Shown: one piece after another, positions 1 to 11,191 of the stretch
Layout: every line of letters begins with the position of its first letter
How positions within the stretch are numbered: the stretch's first letter is position 1
Assembly: GCA_001683735.1 (NCBI GenBank)
Contig: LUGG01000055.1
Location: 1 to 64,000 of the forward strand
Direction of reading: 5' to 3'
DNA from: Grifola frondosa
Lineage: Eukaryota > Basidiomycota > Agaricomycetes > Polyporales > Grifolaceae
Length of the DNA: 64,000 nucleotides
Notes under the pieces: generated by a model
What the model saw: the letters and a program-made list of their open reading frames with translations, nothing else
What the model was told of the DNA's origin: nothing
Database searches by the model: none
Program-made: the position numbers and the translations under genes

Positions 1-1580
1 GCTAATGATAACGCTGGTAATGTTTTAAATTTAGTAATGTTAACCCCATATTCATTAAAATAATGTTCACTTATTTTTATCATAGCTTCTAATAATCCTA
101 ATACATCTTTAGCTAAATAGTCTAAACATTGTTCTTTAAGATTATTTTCTGGAATATTAGAATAGGCAGCTAATTTTTTATCATTAATTTGATGAACATC
201 TAAATATTTTGTAATATCAGGTTTAGGACCTATATAATCTAAGGTATCAATATTAACAAATTTGTGTGGAAACATTCCTTTATTTATTTCACATCTAAAA
301 CTAATTAATAATTTTTCTAGTGAAGTAGGAATTAATTTCATACTATCCAATAATTTTATATTTAATTTTCTATTTTTATCTATAACTTTAAGATAAATAA
401 TATCATTACATCTCCATTTACCTTTGACATCATATCCAAGACTAGTTAATGTTTGTAGTATAAATACTGAATCGAATCTACCCAAATTATGGGCATATAA
501 AGTGTATCCATTTCTTTCTTTTCGATTTTCAGCAATATAATCAAATAATTCTTCGAATTCACGTAAAATATCTCTACCTGAATTTAACCCATTATGAATG
601 TCTATATAATATAAGGCTTTATACCCTTCACTTAATGCAATCCCCCCTGCATAAACTTTTAATTTTCCTAATCCATCTCCTTCAGAACCATATGTTTCAA
701 AATCTAAGCTACCTATTTTACTATTTTGTACTTTATCATTGTAATCAAGTAACATATCAGGGAATTTATACATTTTTTCCCAATAGCTAATAACACCATT
801 TTCTACATGATATTTAATATCAGAAATAGTTCTAATAAAGTTATTTTCATCTATTTTTTCATCAAACCATTTAGGATAAGGATATTTACTACTATCCCAA
901 TACATTAAACTACTTTGCCATGAATGTATATCTGATACACAAATGGTTCTTTTTCCACCACCAGTGTAATCGAATACAAAATAAATTAAATTCTGTTTAT
1001 TCACATCCGTATTATTTATATATACGCTTAGATCAGGAACACCATATTTATAAATAGAAACTTTCACATTTTTATGATTATTTTCAATATCTTGTATAAT
1101 TTCTATTAATTTAACGTCCTCATCATTATTAGTAAAATTATATTTTTGTAATTTTGTAATACTATTAAAGCTAGGGAATTCTTCTAAATAAGTATCATTA
1201 TTTCCTATTTTCATAAATTTAGTAATTTTATCTAATTTACTATTACTATCTAATTTTAAATTAGCTTCTTCTTCTAACACTTCATCAATAATTCTCACTC
1301 TATCATCAGGTGCTATTAATTTACTGTATTCTTCTTCGGGTATCCAATTTCTCCATAATACTTGTATCATACTTTCACTTTGAATATCATATTCATTAAC
1401 TGCACGAGTTACAGCTTCAAGTATATTTTTAGCAATTAAATTAATATTAGATTTTGGTGATATAATAATAGATTTCATAGGTGATGTACCTCTATTTTGT
1501 CCATTTTCAAAATAAAATAAATTAATTAATAAAGAATAGATTTTATCCTCTTCCAATTGAATAATTAATCTTTCTTTTGT
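1..1580 (-). CDS. dpo: Plasmid-type family B DNA polymerase, N-terminal part (runs off window)
   Basis: The reading frame stays open on the minus strand from about 1580 to the left edge, so the protein is cut by the window. Three proofreading exonuclease motifs are visible in order: Exo I SLDFETYG near 691-714, Exo II YAHNLGRFDS near 471-500 and Exo III CLDYLAKDVLGLL near 81-131. The palm motifs would lie beyond base 1. This is the protein-primed DNA polymerase of mitochondrial linear plasmids (invertrons). The frame opens after a TAG near 1580 with no good Met before MKSIII. The ORF ending at 1565 overlaps it in another frame, so a frameshift may separate it from its true N-terminus. It is probably an integrated plasmid gene. 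Confidence 0.85.
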
Positions 1581-2602
1581 CTATTAACTATTATATTTAA
1601 ATCCATTAATTCGTCTAAATTACCTAGTAAACTAACATTTGCTAAATAACTTAAGTAACCTCCTGTATATTTTTTTAAAGCTTCTGCTTTTTCTTTTTCT
1701 AATTTTTTATTTCTAACATTAGATTTTTGTCTAAATACTTCAGCACTTTTCCCCGTATTAATTTTTTTAACATTAGATAATTTATTTTTTCTTTCATTAT
1801 TTTGGTCCACACCGTCATATTCAATTAGATTGTTTTCAATTCCATTATTACATTTTTCACTATCAATGGCTTCTTCCAACACAATATCATTAGTTTTAGT
1901 ATTTGATTTGTCAACGGCAACTCCGTGTTCTATATCACCCAAAGCTATACCGGCAGCAACACCATTTTCTTCGTAGTAGGCAACACCCTCCCCGTACGGG
2001 ACTCATATCAGTAATATTATTAGGATTATCCCCGACCGTATGGATGGGCGAATGATGTGTATTTTCAGTTTTATTAGCACTAGTAGAATAAGTTCTAGTA
2101 GGATTAAATAACCACCAGTTACCCTTATTATTATTCCCATTAAATACAAACTTATTAACTTTACTATAAGCAGTAACCCGACTATTAATAAGTTTAAGAT
2201 AAGAATCTAATACTTCATTAATATTCATACTAAATTCATAAGCTTTAAATAAGATATTAATAAAACTTTCAGAAGTCATAACAATTAACACTATTAATAA
2301 TAAGATACTTACTATAGCAAATTGGCTAAACTCAACTGTATTATAAATTTTAACAACTAATATTACGCTAGCTGAAATAATTCCTGTACCATAATATAAT
2401 AAATCAGCTTCAAATAGGAACGTGTATATTTATAATTTACTGCATTATTATTAATGTTAGGATTATTAATTTGATTAGATAAGTTAACTAGTTTATATAC
2501 AAGTATACTAATTAAAACTATTAGAATGATTATATAAAGAATTATCCGGTAACTAAATATTTTTCCAATGTAGGCGGGCCCAATTCCCGTCAATGCTAAC
2601 AC
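1565..2602 (-). pseudogene. Broken membrane-type ORF upstream of dpo
   Basis: Three overlapping minus-strand frames (2602-2363, 2291-1935, 1942-1565) read as one protein if two frame changes are allowed. The first part has two hydrophobic segments (about residues 15-40, and again after LLYYGTGIIS). The middle has WWLFNPTRTYSTS. The last is hydrophilic and Lys-rich, ending LDELMDLNIIVNRQ. The first switch is near 2410-2420. The second is at a GC-rich stretch near 1990-2000 containing CCCGTACGGG, after which the frame GVAYYEENGVAAGIALGD opens. It may be a separate plasmid protein or a long N-terminal extension of the adjacent DNA polymerase. No function is assigned. Confidence 0.5.
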
Positions 2603-2639
2603 TGCAAGAGATAATTCTCCTCTCCCTTGCCCGAAAGGG

Positions 2640-3510
2640 GTAGGTTTACTTTGCTACCAAGAAACATTTTATAAATTTTATTTCATCATCTATAGATGAG
2701 TGTTTTTTTAGTAAAGTTTGCTAGCCTTTAGATTTATATCTATCCCCCCCTTTTCTTGAATTAGCTGTTTCATTCAAATAAAGTTATGTATTTTGTATCT
2801 TAACTTGTTCATATATTAAATATGCTATTGAATTACATTAATTAAAAATTGGAAATTAATCATCACCAATAAACCCATATTATTTTTATCCAACTATTCG
2901 ATAAATAATAGAAAGTATGGAAAATGTATTCAGGTGAAATAATTATAAACTTAAATCCTAGTAAAACCAAGAAAATAGTCCACTATTAAATAATAAAAAA
3001 ACTCCATTTCTAACAATATCTAAAGATAAAACCTCTAATTATTCTTTTTTTTATTTATAATAATAGTAGGATTGTAAGTAGTAATCAGTATAAATTTAAA
3101 AGGAAAAAAAAAAAATTGCCAAAGAATAAAATAATTAATATTAGTTAAGGAATACAACCTTTAAATTGTAATAATTAAAAGTCCTTTGGTCCTTTGGATA
3201 GCGCCGGAGAAGATATAAAATTTATCCTTACAGGATAATGAAGAATACGGAAAGTTGTCTATTTATATTCCCTTTTACAAATAAAATAATAATTTTCCTT
3301 CACATTTTATACCTGTAATAGTTATTAAAATTTAGCTATTTAATTAGCATAACCCATTTTTTGGTCCATTCTAAAAAAGTCCATACAAAAAAGTTATGGT
3401 TAATAAAAAAAGAGCCTAATGCTACTTATGAAACCTAAGGATAAATTTTGTATGTTTACTCTTAGAATGGAACATTTTTGGTTTTTTACAACGCCTAATG
3501 AAAGTAATTC
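2640..3510. other. AT-rich spacer, no gene seen
   Basis: No convincing coding frame or tRNA was found. The stretch has homopolymer runs and a short repeated phrase (CCTTTGGTCCTTTGG near 3183). The left edge, near 2625-2645, carries a small GC-rich patch similar to the GC hairpins elsewhere in the window. Confidence 0.5.
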
Positions 3511-3591
3511 GGAAAAGAGGGGATTCGAACCCCTAAGAGTTTTTCCTCAACAATTAGCAATCATTTTAACTTACCTAATGAAAACTTTTCC
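3511..3591 (-). tRNA. trnS(gcu): tRNA-Ser (anticodon GCT)
   Basis: On the minus strand the acceptor GGAAAAG (3591-3585) pairs with CTTTTCC (3517-3511). The anticodon loop TTGCTAA gives GCT. A variable arm with a GAG/CTC stem marks a class II tRNA. The T arm AGGGG-TTCGAAT-CCCCT is perfect. The length of 81 nt fits mitochondrial tRNA-Ser. Confidence 0.9.
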
Positions 3592-3903
3592 TAAACATAA
3601 TTTAAAAATATAAGAATTTTTATATGAAATATTTCATTTTCTTTGTCCTTTTTATAAATATGTAATTATTTATTTAAATTTATAATAATTTTAGGCTTCA
3701 AAGCTTTGAAGCTAAAGATAACAATTTTTTTTTTAGGTCTATTATATATGTTCTTTTACTTTTGTTCTTATTTAAAAACAAAGATGATAAAGAAAATAGC
3801 ACTTTATAATTGCTATTCTTCAAAAATATAAATTTAACTATCATTTAAAAAAAATACAAGTATTAAATAAAACTGTGGTGATAAAAAACAAAAATGTTGA
3901 GTA
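3592..3903. other. Spacer upstream of nad2
   Basis: AT-rich, without a coding frame. It contains a short inverted repeat, CTTCAAAGCTTTGAAG near 3695, that could fold as a small hairpin. Promoter elements of basidiomycete mitochondria are not well enough defined to name one here. Confidence 0.4.
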
Positions 3904-6900
3904 ATGATCTTTTTAAGTATCTTAATTCTAATAGTGGCAATAGCCCTACCTAACATAAATATATCTTCCATATTATATCTTAGAATATCTTCTATCATAT
4001 TTATTTATGCCGGAGCATTATCTCTAAATGCTTTTTATATTCAGTCAATTGGATCAGGTATTGGTATTTATAGTGGATTATTCCATGTAACTTTAGTTTC
4101 CCAACTATTAGATACTTTCCTATTTATAATAGGATCTCTAATTTTAATTTCTTGGCCTTCAATAACTTCTTTCTCTTTAATAAAATCAATAGAAAAAATA
4201 AATAATTTTGGAACAGAATTTAATAAAATAACCAGAGATAGAATTAATTATGCATCTGAATATTCTTTAGTAGTATTGTTTAGTACATTAGGGGCATCTT
4301 TATTAGTATCTTCAGCAGATCTAGTATCTATGTATTTAAGTATAGAACTACAATCATTTGGTGTATATATTTTATCTACTTTATATCGAGATTCAGAATC
4401 AGCTACTTCAGCTGGATTAAAATATTTTTTTATTGGTGCTTAGGGAATTAGGACTTCCCTTAAACTTGTGCCTACAACTATCAAACTCCGGGGACACCCT
4501 AAAGTTTCTGATACCAAGCTATAGTCGAAAGGCTATAAGTGGCCAGAATAATTACCTGGGTACGGTAATAAGTCAGGAGATGAACGAAAGTGAAATGGGT
4601 TATCGCGGATCTAAGTCAGAATTTATCTCGCAAATCAATTCTGTAAAAGAGCAACGAGTAGACGGTAGTTATTGCATTAAAATTATATTATGCAATTAAG
4701 GTGTACTCTAAAGGGCTGCTAACGCAGTTATCAAATCAGAGTCCTTTCTAAGCAATCAAAAAATAGGGTGTTCGGTCACAGTTAGTGTTCCTACAGTTGA
4801 CAAGTTTACAAATATTTTTTACACTGCTATTTCAAACCATTCTTTCAAATAAACACAGACGAATAAAGGACTAGTAATTAATCCTTTATGGCTTACAGGT
4901 CTTATTGATGGTGTCCGAAGGCCGGTTGTTTTCATGTTAGTGTTTATAAAAAAAAAATAAAGTAGGTTGGGCGGTCAAACCTATATTTTAAATTCGTTTG
5001 CATGTTAGAGATAAAGTTTTATTGGAAAAAATTCAAAACTATTTTCAAGTAGGTAACCAATTTATAACTTCAAATGATGGTGTTAGTTATAGAATTCAAT
5101 CACCTAAAGATTTAGCAAAACTTGTTGCTCATTTAGATAAATACCCTTTAAAAACTCAAAAATTCTCCACTACATACTTTTCAAAGAAGTTCTTAATCTT
5201 ATTTTAAATAAAGAACATTTAACTATCTCCGGTTTACATAAAATTGTGGCAATTAAAGCTTCAATTAACTTAGGTTTGTCTGAGAGTTTACAAGCAGCTT
5301 TCCAAGATATAATTCCAATTTCAAGACCTGTAGTTAATAATCTTACCATAGAACCGGAATGGTTAGCTGGATTTGCGTCAGCTGAAGGTTGTTTTTTCGT
5401 TAATATTTTTAATTCACCAACACATAAATTAAAAGCAGGTGTACAATTAGAGTTTAGTCTGTCTCAACATTATAGAGATGAACTATTAATGAAAAGCTTG
5501 ATTGAATTTTTAAAATGTGGTAATGTCCATAGTTCTAATAACGCGTGTTATTATAGAATTGGTAATTTATCGGGTATTACTGAAAACATTATACCTTTAT
5601 TTAAAAATTACCTATCCTTGGAGAAAAGTCTAAAGATTTTTCTGATTTCTGCGAAGTAGCAGAAATGATTAAAGACAAAAAACATTTAACCAAGGAAGGG
5701 TTAGAGCAAATTATTCTCAAGAAAAATAAAAGCTGGAATTAACACTGGAAGATCGAAAAAGGGGGGGGTGAATGGCCTCAGCGGATTAGAAAAATAAACT
5801 TTGTAACGCTCCTAGATTTATAATTTGATTAGTAAGATAAATCTGATCTGCCTTGTGTTTATCTTCTTGTTTCATTTTATTAGGAGCTGGTTTAATTTAT
5901 ACATTTACAGGTTTAACAAATTTTGAATCAATATACAGTTTACTTTCTGTATCTGAAAGTAATCAAATCATTCAAGGTTTAAGTTTAGGTTTAATAATAG
6001 CTATAGTAGGTTTTTTATTTAAAATCGCAGCAGCACCTTTACATAATTGGTCATTAGGCCCTCTTACATAAGAGCTACGCGTCACGTGACAAAAAAAAAT
6101 TTTTTTGTTTTATTTTTAAAATCATTTTTTTTAACGCTAGGCTCCTTCGGCAAGAGAAATTTTACTATATGCTGGAAGTGTTCCGTATAATATAAAAATT
6201 TTACTTAATAATTAAGTACTAAATTGTAGTTTATTTAATTTATATAAGCTACCCACATGGTATTACCGTGTAATTAGTAAAAATCTTAATAATTTTGAAA
6301 AGACTAGCCGCTTTTAGCTAAAGTCTAGCCATCTTTATTCTTTTCATAGGTATAAATTTATTGGAATTTACCAGCAGGAAGCAAAAAAAAAAACAAAAAA
6401 AACAAATAAGCGCCCTCAGAGACTTTACGTAAAAATTTTTATTTTTAATAAATTAAGATAAAGTCCAACCTTTAGTTCGAAAACCAAAATTATGGAATGC
6501 GGTTCTTCAATCTACTTATTAATCAAGGTAACGGTAACACTTACTCGATGTGGTATTAAATTAAAAAAAATAATCCATATTAAATTATGGAGCCAAAAAT
6601 TCAAAAAAAAACAAATAGGTACAAGCATCATTTTTTTTGTTAATCATTTGGCTAATGCACTACATTCTTTTCGCAGATTTCTCTAAATAGGAGCTTTTGT
6701 ATTATACCGCGGCACTATCACCTTTTGCCGTTTATATTCAGTCAATTGGATCAAGTATAAATATCTTTAGTGGCTATTAAACTTCAATAAATCAGCTTTT
6801 ACTCTCTTCTCTACCATTAATCAAGCCCAAGCCAAGAGATTAAAAAAAAGAAAAAGCTGCTTTTTCAATTCCTAATTATTTGAAATAAATTTTTGTTGGA

Positions 6901-9900
6901 CTACTCCTCTCCCCTTATTAAACCGGGTAAAAGAGCTCTTCATGGCGATTCCGATATGGAAATACAAGGTTCGTGTTTAAACACGGTCTTATCCATCAAG
7001 ATTATATTTACCATTTGTATGGATTATTTAGTAAATATTGCTCTCCGAAGGGCGCGCTCCAAAATAATTAAAAGCTTGCCTGATACTAGAACTGGTAAAA
7101 ATATAGTAGCATATATTTTAGTACATATACGTTACCTTGTTTTAACGAGCTATATAATTTATTTTATTTATCAGGTAAAAAGGTAATTCCAAACAACATA
7201 GGGGACTTGTTAACACCTTGTCTTTAGCTTATTGGATAGCTGATGAAGGCTCCTGGAATAAAACTCAACGATATGTATAATTGAGTACCGATTCTTTCAC
7301 ATTAGAAGAAGTTGAGCTTTTAACCTCTGCCCTAACTCAAACATTAGGTTGAGGCAAGGGTTGAAGTTTTAAATACAAAATTAATTTAAGTTGTTACAAA
7401 TAGAAATGGTACTGCTTATAAAATTATAATACCTTCTTATTCGATTCCTGTTTTACAAAACTTGTTGTCGCTGCATATCCCACCAATACCCCCATAAATA
7501 GGTCATAGTTTTCTATACTTTTTTAACAATATACCATATTTTTTATTTAATTTTCGAACTAAAGGTTGCACCCGATGTATAGATGATAGTCCAACTATTG
7601 TAACAATATGGTTAACTATTATGCCTAAAATTTCAATTCTAATATTTATAGAATTACAAACACAATTGGAGTAATAGGAAATAATATTTCATTATTCTCA
7701 GATTTAGTATATCTGAAAATATATAATGATTAAAAATTTATTATTAAAAGTTCCTTACTATCCTTAATAATAGGTACAATAGTAGGTTAGCTCAATCTAG
7801 AATTAAACGATTATTAGCCTAGAGTATCTGGAGAAATACAATTGTGGGCTTAACTATCAAACTCCGGGGAACCCCTAAAGCTTATGGTACCAAGCTATAT
7901 ACGAAAGTATATATGTGGCTGAAGTAATTACTCAGGTAAGGTAACAAGCCATTAGATGATGGAAACTGAAATGGGCAATCGCGGATCTAAATCAATATTG
8001 AAGAATATTGTAAAAGAGCAACGAGTAGACGGTAGTTGTTGCAAATATGAATAATCTTGCAATTAAGGTGTACTCTGATAAATACAAATTATTAACTTTA
8101 TCTCAAAACTTACCTAAACAAATTAGAAGCCAAAAACTTCGGGCTTAAAACCCTTAACTAGACTCTATAGTACTGCTGCCTTTGCTACAATTAAACATTT
8201 AATGCCATATTTTATAACAGGTTTGACTGACGCTGAAGGTTAATTTGTATGTATTGTAAGAAAAAGTACCGGCCATCGATTAGGATGGCGAGTTGAAGTT
8301 GTTTTACAAATAGGACTGCATAAAAAAGATTTAGAACTTTTAAAACTTCTTCAAGCTTTTTTTAGTGGAATTGGAATTATAACAATTTCCAAAAATGGTA
8401 TGTGTGCTTTCAGAGTAACTAGTCCAAAACAAATCTTAGATAAAATTATACCGCATTTTGATAAATATAGTTTAATAACTCAAAAACAGGCTGACTATCT
8501 CTTATTTAAACAAATTTTACTGTTGATTGAACAAGGAGAACACCTAAAGGTGAAGGGCCTTCAAAAAATTCTTAATATTAGAGCTTCACTAAATTTAGGA
8601 TTATCTGCAGTCTTAAAGGCAGAGTTCCCTAATACTAAACCGGTAGTAAGACCAAGTATACCTAGACTAGAAGTACCTCATCCTGATTGGATGGCTGTTT
8701 TTACTGCTGGAGAGGGATGTTTTTTTTATTAAATTAAACAAAGGTCGAAATAAAGCTGGAGTTGGTGTTCAATTAGTTTTCTTCGAAGTAAGTTTCTCAA
8801 CACATACGAGATGTGGCTTTATTAAAAAGTTTTGTCACTTTTTTTAAATGTGGTTACTATACTAAATCTCTTAAAACAGAATGGGGGTATTTTCAGTGTA
8901 CTAAGTTTACTGATAATTATAATATAATTATACCGTTTTATACCCAGCACCCTCTTCAAGGTTAAAAAGCTAAGGATTTTTCAGATTGGTTAAAAGCAGC
9001 GGAAATAGTTAATAAAGGAGATCATTTAACTACAGAAGGGTCTTCTAAATTTATTAGTATTAAAGCTGGAATTAATACTGGTAGAAAACAGGAGTAGTTC
9101 AATTTTCCTGGTTCTCTTCTTCTTTACGCTTCAGAAGGCAATGGGAGGAGTGGAAATATTATAATCTAGTTAGCGGGTAGCATATTATCAAGTTTTTTTT
9201 TTTATTCTTGAAATAAGTGAGCCTTCGTTTATATTCTAATTTGCATGGTAAGTTTTTTTTTTACTTGACAGTACAATTTCTCATATTGGATTTATTTTAT
9301 TAGCATTAGCTATTAATACTGAACAATCTATAGATTCATTCATTTTTTATATTATACAATATTCAATTACAAATTTAAATACTTTTTTAATTATAATAGC
9401 TTTAGGTTATATTATAAATAATTCTACAAATTTTTTATTAACTAATAATAAAAATTCATTAGACATTAAATTTATATCAGAACTTAAAGGTCAATTTTTT
9501 TCTAATCCTTTACTTAGTTTAAGTTTAACTATTTGTTTATTCTCTATGGCTGGTTAAAATGGAGTGCCTGCCAAGCCATCAAATATGATGGTATAAAAAT
9601 TTCAACTATATGCTGGAAGTTCCTAATAACTTGATTACCTCTTAGTTTCTATTTAAAAAGGTAAAAATATCAAGAATATAAATATGGATAATCAGCAGGA
9701 AATTGCTACGCATAATTTATAAATTATTCCTCAGAGGCTATACGTGAAACAGTTATTTTAACTGAAGACATAGTCCGATAAACTATATTAAAAACTTAAA
9801 TATAAGTTAGACTCAATGAAATGATAATCTCTTCTCTCAATCTGTGCTTAATTAAGAAATGAATATTTTTTCAAATTTAGCTATATTTTCTTTAAATAAA

Positions 9901-11191
9901 AATAACCAACTAGGACCTTATTTGGCAGGTCTAATTGAAGGGTATGGAACTATCTTAATTACTAATACTCCTATATCACCTTCCCGTACGGGTGTGGTGC
10001 TTTAAATTAAATAGAAGTGGTTTACTCTTTACTCCGAATAAATATGCTTTCATCTTCGCCCTAAAGGGAAAAATTATCCTTTAGCTGAATGTATTAAAAT
10101 AAAATAGGAGGTTATATTAGAATACGAGGACAATCTTGTATTCTTTATATTAGAAATATAAAGTCATTTTAAACTTAATTAACCTTATTAATGGTCATAT
10201 GGGAACTCCTAAAATTGAAGCTCTTCATAGATTAATTATTTGGTATAATGATCGTTACGGAACTAAAATACCTTTACTTCCTATCCCTTTAGGGAAAACT
10301 CCCTTACAATCTAATCGTTGGTTATCAGATATATTAGATGCGAATTGTGGGTTTTACTTTAATTGGCTAATTCATAAAAAAGGATTTCCTATTTCTTTAC
10401 AATACTATCTACGATTAAGTCAAAGAAAAGACTATCATAGAGATAGCTTTGTTGGTAAATCTTACGTATTTATTATGAAAAAATTTGCTGAATTTTTATC
10501 AGTTCCTCTAAGAAAAATAGATAGAAAAAGAAAAGCAGGTTATCAAGAACAAGGATTTTAAATTAGATCAAGTAATTTTATAGCAAACTATACTATATTT
10601 AGTTATCTTATCCAATATCCTTTATTTTCATATAAATATTCGAGTATACCAGTTAAAATCGAATTACTTCGATTATCTACGCAAAGCAGTAAATTATATA
10701 GATCTGCAGAAGGCCATGAGTATCTTAATTATCTAAAGACAGCTATGTATACTTATTCTACAAGTTATCTCCTACGGCCTGGTTACATATTAAAAACCAT
10801 TTTTATAATTAACTTCAAGTTTAATAATAGTTTATTTGGTTCCTCCTTTAATAGGATTTTTCTCTAAACAATTTGTTTTATATTCTGCAATACAAAGTGG
10901 ATACTATTTCATGGCTATTTTAGCTATTGTAGTCAGTGTTATCAGTGCTTCATATTATTTAAAAATTATAAGAGTTCTACATTCAGAACCATTAATAAAA
11001 TTAAAGTAGAAGAGTCCAAAAAAAATATAGTTTTAGATTCTAATCTAAACTCAGAATGCTTCAACAAAAAATTAACAAATTTTCATAGTTTTATAATAGC
11101 TACATTAACTTTATTTATCTTATTATTTAATTAAACCTTCTATATTATTAAATAGTACACAATTACTATCTTATCTTTATTTAATTTTTAA
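3904..11191 (+). CDS. nad2: NADH dehydrogenase subunit 2, five exons
   Basis: Membrane subunit of complex I. Exons are judged from conserved protein: 3904-4440 (MIFLSILIL to KYFFIGA), 5859-6050 ([11 protein letters not shown] to APLHNW), 7568-7821 (APDVYDDSPT to SRIKRLLAY), 9269-9553 ([15 protein letters not shown] to CLFSMAG) and 10838-11191 ([12 protein letters not shown] to the stop). The final TAA overlaps the nad3 ATG by one base, the classic nad2/nad3 junction. Exons 1, 2 and 4 read cleanly. Exon 3 has three single-base deletions (near 7580, 7668 and 7788) and exon 5 about three (near 11003, 11118 and 11171). All lose one A or T, so the assembled gene is not translatable as written. Boundaries are accurate to a few bases. 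Confidence 0.88.
4880..5755 (+). pseudogene. LAGLIDADG homing endonuclease, nad2 intron 1 (broken)
   Basis: Frames 4998-5207 and 5246-5659 plus flanking sequence join into a two-motif LAGLIDADG protein. The first motif begins [11 protein letters not shown] at about 4885-4915 and is interrupted by a TCCGAAGGCC element; reading resumes at CFHVSVY. The second motif is [15 protein letters not shown] near 5356-5405. Family landmarks follow each other: [27 protein letters not shown] and KAGINTGR at the end. Single-base indels near 5185 and 5625 add further breaks. It would once have cut intronless nad2 alleles; as written it should be inactive. Confidence 0.8.
4916..4927 (+). repeat. GC hairpin element TCCGAAGGCC inside an endonuclease motif
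   Basis: The sequence GTCCGAAGGCCGG replaces the expected G-A-C between LIDG and GCF of the first LAGLIDADG motif. Its complement GGCCTTCGGAC forms a short stem closed by a UUCG tetraloop. Close relatives are at 14309, 33801, 34053 (inverted), 38166, 41591 (inverted) and 50948 (inverted). Confidence 0.7.
6051..7567 (+). mobile_element. Group I intron 2 of nad2
   Basis: Interrupts the APLHNW/APDVYDD junction. Core signals are ACTATATGCTGGAAG (6164), ACCAGCAGGAAG (6368), CCTCAGAGACTTTACG (6413) and AAGATAAAGTCC (6456), the same core series as most introns in nad1 and cob here. At 6715-6780 there is a decayed echo of nad2 exon 1 (TATATTCAGTCAATTGGATC also occurs near 4035). A degenerate LAGLIDADG ORF fills the 3' half. 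Confidence 0.75.
6893..7495 (+). pseudogene. LAGLIDADG endonuclease remnant, nad2 intron 2
   Basis: A decayed ORF of the LAGLIDADG_2 type. The most readable part is around 7190-7330, where shifted frames give [22 protein letters not shown] followed by [17 protein letters not shown]. This is the typical second catalytic motif and its downstream helix. The upstream part (6893-7186) is open but hard to align. Several frameshifts and stops are present, so it is not functional as written. Confidence 0.65.
7822..9268 (+). mobile_element. Group I intron 3 of nad2
   Basis: Splits a Tyr codon (TA|C) between RLLAY and STISHIG. The core at 7845-8090 (CTATCAAACTCCGGGGAA, ACGAAAGTATATATGTGG, AGAGCAACGAGTAGACGG) is nearly the same as that of nad2 intron 1. 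The endonuclease ORF follows in the 3' part. Confidence 0.8.
8190..9095 (+). pseudogene. LAGLIDADG homing endonuclease, nad2 intron 3 (broken)
   Basis: A two-motif LAGLIDADG protein related to the one in nad2 intron 1. The first motif reads [11 protein letters not shown] then TAA then FVCIV at 8213-8260. The second is [15 protein letters not shown] near 8684-8730. Between them are [12 protein letters not shown] and [11 protein letters not shown]. The tail [10 protein letters not shown]...IKAGINTGR ends near 9095. Breaks: the in-frame TAA in motif 1, a frameshift after GEGCFF, and further shifts near 8780-8960. Confidence 0.75.
9554..10837 (+). mobile_element. Group I intron 4 of nad2
   Basis: Interrupts FSMAG/VPPLIGF within the Gly codon. 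Core signals: CTATATGCTGGAAG (9606), AATCAGCAGGAAAT (9690), CCTCAGAGGCTATACG (9732) and AAGACATAGTCC (9763). A LAGLIDADG ORF follows. Confidence 0.78.
9859..10790 (+). pseudogene. LAGLIDADG homing endonuclease, nad2 intron 4 (broken)
   Basis: Begins [11 protein letters not shown]. The first motif is [16 protein letters not shown] near 9914-9960. A GC-rich insertion, TCCCGTACGGGTG at about 9983-9995, and frameshifts break the next part. The long open section 10199-10561 holds [14 protein letters not shown] and [14 protein letters not shown] (second motif region), then LRLSQRKDY. The tail continues past a stop to [15 protein letters not shown] and [13 protein letters not shown] near 10780. Confidence 0.75.

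Larger units (their letters stand above)
4441..5858 (+). mobile_element. Group I intron 1 of nad2
   Basis: The intron lies between codons for GA and LSSCF. The catalytic core is in the 5' part: CTATCAAACTCCGGGGA, then AGCTATAGTCGAAAGGCT, GGTACGGTAATAAGTCAG, and AGAGCAACGAGTAGACGG near 4650. A LAGLIDADG ORF follows the core. The core and the ORF closely resemble those of nad2 intron 3 (7822-9268), so the two introns are related although they sit at different sites. Confidence 0.8.

Noticed and set aside
3419..3613. Plus-strand ORF of 64 codons
   Set aside because: It overlaps the minus-strand tRNA-Ser and reads through its complement (KRGFEPLRVF is the T arm), so it is a shadow.
4433..4699. 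Plus-strand ORF of 88 codons
   Set aside because: It translates the catalytic core of nad2 intron 1 (RNA structure), not a protein.
9847..9856. CTTAATTAAG just before the nad2 intron 4 endonuclease start
   Set aside because: It matches the split-CTAG pattern in sequence but lies in non-coding intron DNA, so an insertion cannot be demonstrated.
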